A stretch of 52,621 nt of DNA, taken from contig CAZBKO010000004.1 of the NCBI GenBank assembly GCA_964492545.1, positions 1-52,621 of the forward strand. The letters run 5' to 3'. Below are positions 24,768 through 31,778 of this stretch, in pieces (the first letter of the stretch is position 1; the number at the start of each line of letters is the position of its first letter). The notes beneath the pieces are model-generated. The model saw nothing but the letters and a program-made list of their open reading frames with translations. It searched no databases and had not been told where the DNA came from. The DNA comes from RGIG1934 sp964492545 (GTDB lineage: Bacteria; Bacillota; Clostridia; Lachnospirales; Lachnospiraceae). A program made the translations under genes and the position numbers.

Positions 24768-25613
24768 CTAGCCTTTTACCGATCCAGACAATCCATCAAC
24801 ATAGAATTTCTGCATCTTAACGAATAATATAGATATAGGTATTGATATTAGTACTGCTCCTGCGGCAAAGCATGTGTACCATTTATCAATGTACTCTTTC
24901 TCCAACATCTTCCATAGGCCGATGGCAACCGTGTAGTAGTCTGCTTTATCTCTACAAATAACCTTTGCAAAAATAAAATCAAGCCATGGGCCAAGAAAAG
25001 AAGTTAATATGGTGTATACAATAATTGGTTTACTAAGTGGAATGGTAATTTGTGTGAATACCTTCCACTTCGTTGCGCCATCGATATAAGCTGCTTCATC
25101 GATTGCCTTTGGTATCGTATCAAAGAATCCTTTCGCGATGTAGAATCCCAGACCTGCACTTCCCGAATACACCAGGACGAGTGCAACTCTAATCATACTT
25201 CCCTCAGACAACCCTATTGTTTTAAGAATGTAATACACTGCAACCATTGACATTGATCCCGGAAACAGCCCAAGAATCATGGCAATATTCATGAATTTTT
25301 TTCTCATTTTAAATCTGAGTCGTGACATTGTGTACGATACAGCTAAAACATAGAAGCTTGAAATAATACATGAGAATATTGCAACAATTAACGTGTTAAA
25401 AAACATCCTCTTAAAATTAAATATGTTTGTGTTTGTTAATAATTTTGTGTAGTTTTGAAGTGTAAATGTCTTTGGAATAATTCTTGACACATACGACCCC
25501 TGCTCACCTCTAAAGCTTGTCAATACCACCCAAATAATTGGGAAAACCCAAATAAGCAGTAATAATCCAAGCGCTATATGAATTAAAATATTTTTTACTT
25601 TTATTTTTTTCAT
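24768..25613 (-). CDS. malG: Maltodextrin-type ABC transporter permease (MalG family)
   Basis: A 281-residue permease with six hydrophobic segments. The cytoplasmic EAA loop reads EAAYIDGATKWKVFTQITIPLSKP, which contacts the ATPase. The ending FVKMQKFYVDGLSGSVKG is typical of MalG. The start overlaps the malF stop (ATG within TAATG-like sequence at 25613). It forms the channel with MalF. No ATPase gene is in the cluster, so a shared MsmX/UgpC-type ATPase elsewhere is expected. Sugar specificity is inferred from the amylase neighbour. Confidence 0.9.
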   Translation of the reverse strand: MKKIKVKNILIHIALGLLLLIWVFPIIWVVLTSFRGEQGSYVSRIIPKTFTLQNYTKLLTNTNIFNFKRMFFNTLIVAIFSCIISSFYVLAVSYTMSRLRFKMRKKFMNIAMILGLFPGSMSMVAVYYILKTIGLSEGSMIRVALVLVYSGSAGLGFYIAKGFFDTIPKAIDEAAYIDGATKWKVFTQITIPLSKPIIVYTILTSFLGPWLDFIFAKVICRDKADYYTVAIGLWKMLEKEYIDKWYTCFAAGAVLISIPISILFVKMQKFYVDGLSGSVKG

Positions 25614-26944
25614 TACTGGAAGCCCTCCTCGTTCTTATATGAACCAGTATTTCTGTAAGCTACTAATGATAAGATAGCAAGAACGATAAATGTCATAATA
25701 CCAATTACAGCTCCTAAATTGTAATACTGCTTATCCATAGTCAGCTTATACAGCCACGTAACCAGAAGGTCTGTTTTTCCTGCCGTTTGCCCAACCGGCG
25801 TTGGAGCACCACCTGACAGTAGGTAAATTACATTGAAGTTATTTACATTTGCTGTAAATGTTGTAATTAAATATGGTGTTGTTACGAACAGCATATATGG
25901 TAATGTAATTTTAAAGAAAATTACAACGGAATTAGCACCATCAACTTTAGCTGATTCGTATAGTTCTGATGGAATATTTTGTAGTATTCCTGTAACCTGA
26001 AGCATTGTAAATGGAACACCTACCCACAGGTTAATAATTATTACAGTAACTCTTGCCCACATTGCGTTTGTTAGAAATGGCAATGATGCACTTGCACCGA
26101 TTATGCACAGCTCTCTAAGTATCACGTTGACTGCTCCATTTGGCTGAAGCATCGTTCTCATTATAAGCAATGATACAAACTGCGGAACTGCAACTGACAG
26201 GACAAAGCCAAAACGCCAGAAGCTTTTGAATTTAGTTTCTTTTCTATTTATGCAAATAGCAAGTATCATACCAAAAATGTAGTTTGTAAAGGTAGCAAAG
26301 AATGCCCAAATCATTGTCCACGCAAGCACTCCCCAAAATGTCTTACCTAAGGAGCTGCCGAAATTAAGGACTTTACCGAAGGTCTTAAGTCCAACCCAGT
26401 CAAATATCACAAGATGATCATCAACTTTGCTATAATTGGTAAATGCCATACTGATCATGAACACCAATGGCAGGATATTGAAAATCAATATCCCACTGAT
26501 TGGTAAAAGAAGAAGTGATTTATGAAGATTAGAATCTAGAAGGGACTTTATATCTTCCTTAAACTTATTTATATGACTTCCTTCTTTTGCCAGGCGTTCA
26601 ACATGTCGACCACTTCTGATTGACACCCACCACAAATATACAAAGGCAATAGTTATGAATATAGTTGCAATTCCAAGTAATAGCATAACAAGAGAGTTAT
26701 CTCCTGCCGTATACTCATAGCAGCCCTTAGCTTCGTTCCAAACTTCCTGCTGCTCACTCTCGCCGAGCGTTATCAGGTTTGCGAGATTATTTATTCCTGA
26801 AAGAAGCATAAATAATATGTAAATTATTTCCGCTCCAAGAAATATCAATCTTTTCACAAACTGTCTGTGTCTTAAATTGCTAAATCCCATTACAAATATA
26901 GATGCTATTGTATTTGCACTTATTTTGTGTGTGTTTTCTTTCAC
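25613..26944 (-). CDS. malF: Maltodextrin-type ABC transporter permease (MalF family)
   Basis: A 443-residue permease with an N-terminal extension holding two additional membrane segments (about 30-50 and 85-110), as in long MalF proteins, then the six-segment core. The EAA-type loop reads ELYESAKVDGANSVVIFFKITLP. It lies between the binding protein (12-base gap) and malG, which it touches by one base. It probably takes up starch breakdown products released by the amylase encoded across the divergent regulator. Confidence 0.9.
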   Translation of the reverse strand: MKENTHKISANTIASIFVMGFSNLRHRQFVKRLIFLGAEIIYILFMLLSGINNLANLITLGESEQQEVWNEAKGCYEYTAGDNSLVMLLLGIATIFITIAFVYLWWVSIRSGRHVERLAKEGSHINKFKEDIKSLLDSNLHKSLLLLPISGILIFNILPLVFMISMAFTNYSKVDDHLVIFDWVGLKTFGKVLNFGSSLGKTFWGVLAWTMIWAFFATFTNYIFGMILAICINRKETKFKSFWRFGFVLSVAVPQFVSLLIMRTMLQPNGAVNVILRELCIIGASASLPFLTNAMWARVTVIIINLWVGVPFTMLQVTGILQNIPSELYESAKVDGANSVVIFFKITLPYMLFVTTPYLITTFTANVNNFNVIYLLSGGAPTPVGQTAGKTDLLVTWLYKLTMDKQYYNLGAVIGIMTFIVLAILSLVAYRNTGSYKNEEGFQ

Positions 26945-26956
26945 TTTAGGCCTCCA

Positions 26957-28213
26957 TTATTCAATATCTGATGAATTAAGTGCCTTGTTAAGTTCTTCTG
27001 TCTTAGCTGCTGCATTATCCTTAGTTACCTCGCCATTCTGAATTGAAATACCAAAATTCAAAGCTGGATCCCAGAATTTATTCATATTTTCAACAAACGG
27101 CTGGATTATTGATGTGTTTTCGAATGTGTCATTCTGAGCTACAACAAGTAAATCATTCTTAATTGCTTCCTCTTCAAGAAGTTCTGTATTACAAGGTACT
27201 ATGTTTCTCATTTCATAGTGAGCTTTCTGAGCTTCTGCACTGCCAAGATATTTTGCAAGAGCAACTGCAACCTCTGGATTTTTTGAATTTGGATTAACGC
27301 CAAGCGCTTTTGAACCGGCAAATGCCATCATCTGCTTATCTTCACCATTTATTGTAACTGTTGGAAGTGATTTCGCTCCAAAGTTTTCTCCAAGCGCTTC
27401 CTTAACTCCTGTATAATCCCAAGAACCTGAGAACATTGCCTTGATAGAACCATCTCTAATTCCTGCAATTCCTGCGCCATCACCATCTACTACAAAGTTC
27501 TTATTTCCAAGTAAATCAATGAGGTATTCTGTAGCCTGTGTTGCTTTATCTCCGCTAAAATCAATTCCTGCATCGTTCACTGTTCCGTCTTCAAAGAAAG
27601 TACATCCATTTGCAACATATATTGATGCAAGGTACCAGGCTGTTGTAAGAGGGAAGGAAATTTTATCTTTGGCAAGCATCTTGTCAAGATTGTTAACTTC
27701 ATCTTCTGTGAATGCACTCTTATCATAGTACATGAACCATGTATTTGTTGTAAATGGCACACCATATACCGAACCATCAACTGATACAGAATCTACAATT
27801 GCCTGTGAATTTGTGTTTTTGATTTCTTCTAATGTTTCTCCGCCAATTTTTGCAATCGCTCCAGCTGGAACCAATGTTGCAAGCTTATCGTTAGAGAACA
27901 TAAATACATCGGCACTTGCCTCCGGATCATGCAAAATCATTCCATCAACATCGGCTTCCGAACCAACACCGTATGTAAATGTAATGTTCCACTCCTTATG
28001 CTCCTCATTAAACTGTTTACACATTGTCTGCAGCCATTCACCGTAATCAGCTGACTGATCCTCCGATGGTGACCATACTAGTAAACTTACATCCTTTACA
28101 TCAGACCCTGAACCGGAATCTGAATTTGATTTTGTAGAATCCCCACTTCCACATGCAGCCAGCGAAAACGCCATTGCTGCAGACATCAATACTGCTAACA
28201 CTTTTTTTCTCAT
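26957..28213 (-). CDS. malE: Maltodextrin-type ABC transporter substrate-binding lipoprotein
   Basis: A family 1 extracellular solute-binding protein of about 418 residues. MRKKVLAVLMSAAM and a lipobox LAAC give a lipoprotein signal, and a Ser/Gly/Asp-rich linker precedes the mature domain (SLLVWSPSEDQ). The middle and end match the maltose-binding fold (PFTTNTWFMYYDKSAF, AMFSGSWDY, FAGSKALGVNPNSKNPE). The ATG at 28213 has GGAG at six bases; the ATG at 28225 lies over that SD. It is the first gene of the importer operon and is preceded by the same structured leader as livJ. Confidence 0.9.
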   Translation of the reverse strand: MRKKVLAVLMSAAMAFSLAACGSGDSTKSNSDSGSGSDVKDVSLLVWSPSEDQSADYGEWLQTMCKQFNEEHKEWNITFTYGVGSEADVDGMILHDPEASADVFMFSNDKLATLVPAGAIAKIGGETLEEIKNTNSQAIVDSVSVDGSVYGVPFTTNTWFMYYDKSAFTEDEVNNLDKMLAKDKISFPLTTAWYLASIYVANGCTFFEDGTVNDAGIDFSGDKATQATEYLIDLLGNKNFVVDGDGAGIAGIRDGSIKAMFSGSWDYTGVKEALGENFGAKSLPTVTINGEDKQMMAFAGSKALGVNPNSKNPEVAVALAKYLGSAEAQKAHYEMRNIVPCNTELLEEEAIKNDLLVVAQNDTFENTSIIQPFVENMNKFWDPALNFGISIQNGEVTKDNAAAKTEELNKALNSSDIE

Positions 28214-28322
28214 AATTTTCTCCATTCTGGAGCATATTTAATGCGACAGGGCGAAGTGAAATTCGCGTAGGCGATTTCGCTTCTGCCATAAACACTATTT
28301 GCGATGCTCCTGCGCAAATAGT
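28213..28322 (-). promoter_or_regulatory. Structured leader element copy B (malE); unnamed cis-RNA candidate
   Basis: P1: ACTATTTGCG (28313-28322) pairs with CGCAAATAGT (28294-28303) around the loop CAGGAGCAT, identical to copy A. The U-A pair of copy A is C-G here. P2 occupies about 28253-28283 and has one additional pair compared with copy A. ATGCTCC (28229-28235) can pair with the P1 loop, or its CTCC with the SD GGAG (28220-28223) across five bases. The spacing of CTCC, SD and ATG is the same in both copies, though the stretch between P2 and CTCC differs in sequence and length. Confidence 0.75.
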
Positions 28323-28383
28323 TATGTTGTAAAACTTAAGACACTACAACAGGTTTAAATTACATAATTTATAGCGCCTTTGG

Positions 28384-28395
28384 TATATCGTTAAA
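28384..28395. promoter_or_regulatory. Second putative LacI-family operator at malE
   Basis: TATATC-GTTAAA, centred near +8 of the malE transcript and exactly 32 bases (three helical turns) from the centre of the spacer palindrome. Its 17-base surroundings match the amylase operator at 16 positions. Confidence 0.6.
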
Positions 28396-28404
28396 CTATA
28401 TGTA

Positions 28405-28433
28405 TTTATAACACGTTTAACGTTAAATGTCAA
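28405..28433 (-). promoter_or_regulatory. Sigma-A-type promoter of the malEFG operon
   Basis: TTGACA (28428-28433) and TATAAA (28405-28410) with exactly 17 bases between. The spacer is almost filled by a palindromic operator. The leader to malE is about 185 bases and carries the structured element. Confidence 0.85.
28416..28427. promoter_or_regulatory. Putative LacI-family operator inside the malE promoter spacer
   Basis: Perfect 12-base palindrome TTTAAC-GTTAAA with the central CG usual for LacI-family sites, lying between the -35 and -10 boxes, where binding would block polymerase. Confidence 0.65.
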
Positions 28434-28447
28434 TACTTATTTGGGTA

Positions 28448-28476
28448 TTGATTTATTCTCTTGTGCAAGTTACAAT
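28448..28476 (+). promoter_or_regulatory. Promoter of the L,D-transpeptidase gene
   Basis: TTGATT (28448-28453) and TACAAT (28471-28476) with 17 bases between, divergent from the malE promoter and about 40 bases before the ATG. Confidence 0.65.
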
Positions 28477-28517
28477 GTTACTTTAGAAATTATCATACAT
28501 AAGAAAGGTTAATTAAT

Positions 28518-29813
28518 ATGAACAATATTATTAGTTGGTTACGAAGAAACAAGTATTTTACTGGTGCGCTATGCGTTGCTATTATTATGTTTACAGTAAT
28601 TTGTGTACTGCTTGTCAATTCAAAAAAGGATGACAGCACTCAGACTACTGAAACGTATGTTATGGGAGAATCTAAGGACACCGAAGAGACTACTTCAACA
28701 GATGAGACTTCCTCAGACAAGACAACTGCACCTACAGAAACTACAGATGATAAATTTAACGACACTACAATTGCAGAGGGCAATCAGGATGGTCAGTCAG
28801 ATGAAACTACTTCCCCTGAGGAGGCCACTGCCAAGCCATCTGACTATCCATACCTTGTTAAGGTTAATCGTGTTATGAACTGCGTAACAGTATATACTAA
28901 GGATGATAAGGGTGAATTTACAGTTCCATATGTTGCATTTACATGCTCTACAGGAAAGAATGTTGGAGATACACCTCTTGGTACATTTACAACCAGTGGA
29001 AAATATGAATGGTGTCTCATGGTTGATGGCACATACGGACAGTATGCATACAGAATTGATGGTCCGATTATGTTCCATTCCGTACCTTCATACAGACAAT
29101 CAAAGGATTCTCTTGAAACAGATCAGTACAATAAGCTCGGTGAGGTTGCCTCTCTTGGCTGTATCAGACTGAGTGTTAAGGATGCCAAGTGGTTGTTTGA
29201 TAATTGTCCATCGGGCACAACTGTTGTAATCTATGATGATACTTCATCACCTGGTCCGCTTGGCAAACCGGCAACCATAAAAATACCTGCTAACCACGCA
29301 TATTCAGGCTGGGACCCATTTGATCCTGACGAAGCTAATCCATGGAATACTATGACGCCTTCAATCAAGGGTGCCAGAAATAAGACTATTAAAGCCGGAA
29401 GCTCAATTAATCTTACAAAGGGTGTTACCGCTACAGATTCCTGCCTAAATGATATTACTTCTTCTATCAAAATCGATGGAAATGTCAATACAAATAAAGC
29501 AGGTAAATACACTATTACATATTCAGTGACAGATCTTCTTGGCAGAACAGCAGACAAGACTATCACAATTACAGTTAAAGGTTCTAGTGAAGCTACTACC
29601 TCTAAGCCTAAAGAAACCACTACTTCTAAGCCAAAAGAGACTACTACTTCTAAACCTAAAGAGACTACTACTTCTAAACCTAAGGAAACTACTACATCTA
29701 AACCTAAGGAGACTACTACCAAGCCAAAGGAAACTACTACTAAAGCTACCGAAACTACTGTTCCGGATACCGAGAGTACTGTTAATCCCGAGGAGACTAC
29801 AGAAGCTCCATAA
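28518..29813 (+). CDS. L,D-transpeptidase (YkuD) with Ig-like domain and ETTTSKPK repeat tail
   Basis: A 431-residue secreted or anchored protein. There is an N-terminal membrane segment (about 14-33) and a Thr/Glu/Asp-rich linker. The YkuD domain (about 115-245) has the catalytic stretch SLGCIRLSVKDAKW with the nucleophile Cys, and MFHSVPSY with an upstream His. A Bacterial-Ig-like (DUF5011-type) domain (about 280-355, ending TADKTITITVKG) and a C-terminal tail of five ETTTSKPK units plus variants follow. The family makes 3-3 peptidoglycan cross-links or attaches proteins to the wall. There is no LPXTG signal, so the N-terminal segment is the likely anchor. The SD AAAGG is at about nine bases. 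It is a single-gene unit. Confidence 0.93.
   Translation: MNNIISWLRRNKYFTGALCVAIIMFTVICVLLVNSKKDDSTQTTETYVMGESKDTEETTSTDETSSDKTTAPTETTDDKFNDTTIAEGNQDGQSDETTSPEEATAKPSDYPYLVKVNRVMNCVTVYTKDDKGEFTVPYVAFTCSTGKNVGDTPLGTFTTSGKYEWCLMVDGTYGQYAYRIDGPIMFHSVPSYRQSKDSLETDQYNKLGEVASLGCIRLSVKDAKWLFDNCPSGTTVVIYDDTSSPGPLGKPATIKIPANHAYSGWDPFDPDEANPWNTMTPSIKGARNKTIKAGSSINLTKGVTATDSCLNDITSSIKIDGNVNTNKAGKYTITYSVTDLLGRTADKTITITVKGSSEATTSKPKETTTSKPKETTTSKPKETTTSKPKETTTSKPKETTTKPKETTTKATETTVPDTESTVNPEETTEAP
29587..29770 (+). repeat. Tandem 24-nt coding repeat (ETTTSKPK)
   Basis: Five near-identical 24-nt units followed by 21-nt variants encode the Thr/Lys/Pro-rich tail of the L,D-transpeptidase. Third positions vary between units, so the array is not a very recent expansion. 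Confidence 0.9.
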
Positions 29814-29846
29814 ATTTTATCAATTAAACACGTTGTAAAATCACTT

Positions 29847-29871
29847 AAGCCGGGCATTAAAAGCCCGGCTT
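29847..29871. terminator. Hairpin between convergent genes, likely bidirectional terminator
   Basis: Perfect 9-bp stem AAGCCGGGC / GCCCGGCTT with a seven-base loop. The flanking T-runs are poor on both sides, so termination efficiency is uncertain. Confidence 0.65.
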
Positions 29872-29885
29872 ATTAATTATGATTC

Positions 29886-30647
29886 TTACTTATCCGCTAT
29901 CTGTCTTCCCTCGTGGTCCATATGATAGCTGTCTTTATGTATCAGCTCGGATATAGGCACAATATTGTAGCCCTTTTCCTTAAGTCCTGAAATAAGCTTT
30001 GGAAGAGCTTTTGCTGTATACTTTGCTCCATTATGACACAAAATAATCGAGCCATTTCCTAAATGTTTATGATTAAGCACTGTATTTACTATTGATTCTA
30101 TTCCATAATCTTTCCAGTCAAGACTATCCACATCCCATTGTATTGCATAATATCCGCAGGTATTTGCAGTCTCAATGAGAGTATTATTATAATCACCATA
30201 TGGTGGTCTAAACAGCGTCATTTCCTGACCCGTCAGCTCCTTAACCTTTTCATGAGCTTTCATTATCTCCTGTTCGCACTCTGTGCTGTTTAGAGTTGAC
30301 ATTTTCTTGTGATTCTCGCTATGATTTCCCAGGTCATGACCTGCTGCGGCTATGGCCTTTACGTCATCAGGATATGACTCAATCCATCCTCCTGTCATAA
30401 AAAAAGTTACATTTACATTCTCTTTTTTAAGGATACTCAGTATCTCTTTAGTATCCTCATTTCCCCATGCAGCATCAAAAGAAAGAGCCACCTTCTTCTC
30501 CTCAGTATCAACACAGTAAATTGGAAGTTGCCGCGTACCTGCTGACGCGTTTGCCTCTGATGTAGATAACTGATTCTCGAAGAAAATGGCTCCAAGAAGC
30601 ACCATGCCAAGTATAACAAGGCATGTATTAATATATTTACTTTTCAC
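29886..30647 (-). CDS. Polysaccharide deacetylase (NodB domain), PdaB-like
   Basis: A 253-residue protein with an N-terminal signal anchor (about 7-25) and a NodB deacetylase domain. Motif 1 is LSFDAAWGNEDT, the DAAWG form rather than TFDDG, seen in PdaB-like sequences. Motif 2 is HSENH with both metal histidines, motif 3 is FRPPYGDYN, and motif 5 is ILCHNG. These enzymes remove acetyl groups from peptidoglycan or other amino-sugar polymers outside the membrane. In spore-formers PdaB acts in sporulation, but nothing here shows a sporulation promoter. It is a single-gene unit, convergent with the L,D-transpeptidase. Confidence 0.92.
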   Translation of the reverse strand: MKSKYINTCLVILGMVLLGAIFFENQLSTSEANASAGTRQLPIYCVDTEEKKVALSFDAAWGNEDTKEILSILKKENVNVTFFMTGGWIESYPDDVKAIAAAGHDLGNHSENHKKMSTLNSTECEQEIMKAHEKVKELTGQEMTLFRPPYGDYNNTLIETANTCGYYAIQWDVDSLDWKDYGIESIVNTVLNHKHLGNGSIILCHNGAKYTAKALPKLISGLKEKGYNIVPISELIHKDSYHMDHEGRQIADK

Positions 30648-30697
30648 AACATCACCGTAACAATACTTTACTCTATTATACGATGAACTATATGTAA

Positions 30698-31687
30698 TTA
30701 TGCAACTCTGTTGTTCTTCTTATGGTTATTATTTACCACAACACCAATAACTATTATGACAGCAATTCCTATGATAAAAATAAATATTGAAGAATTGTTA
30801 TTCTTGGTTGTCGTCTTATTAGCAAGCTTGGCTGCTTCTTTTGAAGATTCAATCTCCTCAGCTGTAAGCTGCTTGCCTTCCGGCCATCCAACCTGTGGAG
30901 CGTCATGTACTACAATCTGATATCCTCCACCCATACCATCAACGCCTTCAACCTCATTATCTCCGGCAGTTCTTACCCAGTATGTTCCACCTGGTCTGAT
31001 TTCCGATGAATCACCTGTCTGTTCAACAACTACGTTGCTGCCATTATTAAACAGACATTTAAATGCATCCGCACATTTCACAGTATATACATACCACTCA
31101 TCATTGTACTTCTCCATCTCTTCACCCGGAAATTTTCCTGAAAATATGTTAGAGCCATCTGCTGCATTCCATGCCCAGACATATACCTTGCTCCAATTCT
31201 TATCATTTCTAAAGTATATCTTAGCTTCCTTGGTATTATCTTCTTCTGTTGCCTTCTCAGCCTTGTATTCCTTATAATCTGCTACCATATCAGCTTTCTT
31301 GGCAAATCCCATAGTCTCAGCAGCCTTGGAATTACTATTCTCCACTAAATTTTTCTTAGAATAGTAGTACATAGACTTTCCATCTTCAATCTTGAGATTC
31401 TGTGTTTGATTAGTTTCACCCCATTCTCCGTTATAAAACAGAAATTCAATATTATCTCCCATTGATTCATCGAATGTAAACGCATACCAGTTCTTCTTCT
31501 CCTGAGCTTCCATCTCAGTCATCTCCGGTGCGTTAGAATTCTCTGACCATGAATATACATATACATTATCCCAACCTAATGAATTGTAATAGTAGACAGT
31601 CAGACCTTCGCCCTCAGCCTTTACGTTCGTTGTGGACACTATTGTTAATAATAGTGCAAACAGCAGTAACTTAGTAATTCTTTTCAT
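30698..31687 (-). CDS. Membrane-anchored protein with two starch-binding-like modules
   Basis: About 329 residues. A cleavable signal peptide (MKRITKLLLFALLLTIVS) is followed by two modules resembling CBM25/26 starch-binding domains: one with LTVYYYNSLGWDNVYVYSW (about 28-115) and one with AKIYFRNDKNWSKVYVWAW (about 155-245). Then come a short linker, one C-terminal membrane segment (SSIFIFIIGIAVIIV) and a basic tail. It has no catalytic domain. I infer a surface protein that holds starch near the cell, complementing the amylase and importer encoded 3-9 kb away. The ATG at 31687 has GAGG at ten bases; the ATG at 31693 is possible. Confidence 0.75.
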   Translation of the reverse strand: MKRITKLLLFALLLTIVSTTNVKAEGEGLTVYYYNSLGWDNVYVYSWSENSNAPEMTEMEAQEKKNWYAFTFDESMGDNIEFLFYNGEWGETNQTQNLKIEDGKSMYYYSKKNLVENSNSKAAETMGFAKKADMVADYKEYKAEKATEEDNTKEAKIYFRNDKNWSKVYVWAWNAADGSNIFSGKFPGEEMEKYNDEWYVYTVKCADAFKCLFNNGSNVVVEQTGDSSEIRPGGTYWVRTAGDNEVEGVDGMGGGYQIVVHDAPQVGWPEGKQLTAEEIESSKEAAKLANKTTTKNNNSSIFIFIIGIAVIIVIGVVVNNNHKKNNRVA

Positions 31688-31725
31688 GTTCATCTTTCCT
31701 CTCTGGTTTTTTGAATGCAATGCTT

Positions 31726-31754
31726 ATTATAAACATATATTATAATAATTTCAA
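31726..31754 (-). promoter_or_regulatory. Promoter of the starch-binding protein gene
   Basis: TTGAAA (31749-31754) and TATAAT (31726-31731) with 17 bases between, about 40 bases before the start codon. I see no copy of the malE/amylase operator here. Confidence 0.65.
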
Positions 31755-31778
31755 TGATTTTCGAGATTATAAAAATTT

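Noticed and set aside
29231..29857. 208-codon frame on the minus strand opposite the L,D-transpeptidase tail
   Set aside because: It is the antisense reading of the ETTTSKPK repeats (a VVVSLGLE pattern) and has no SD.
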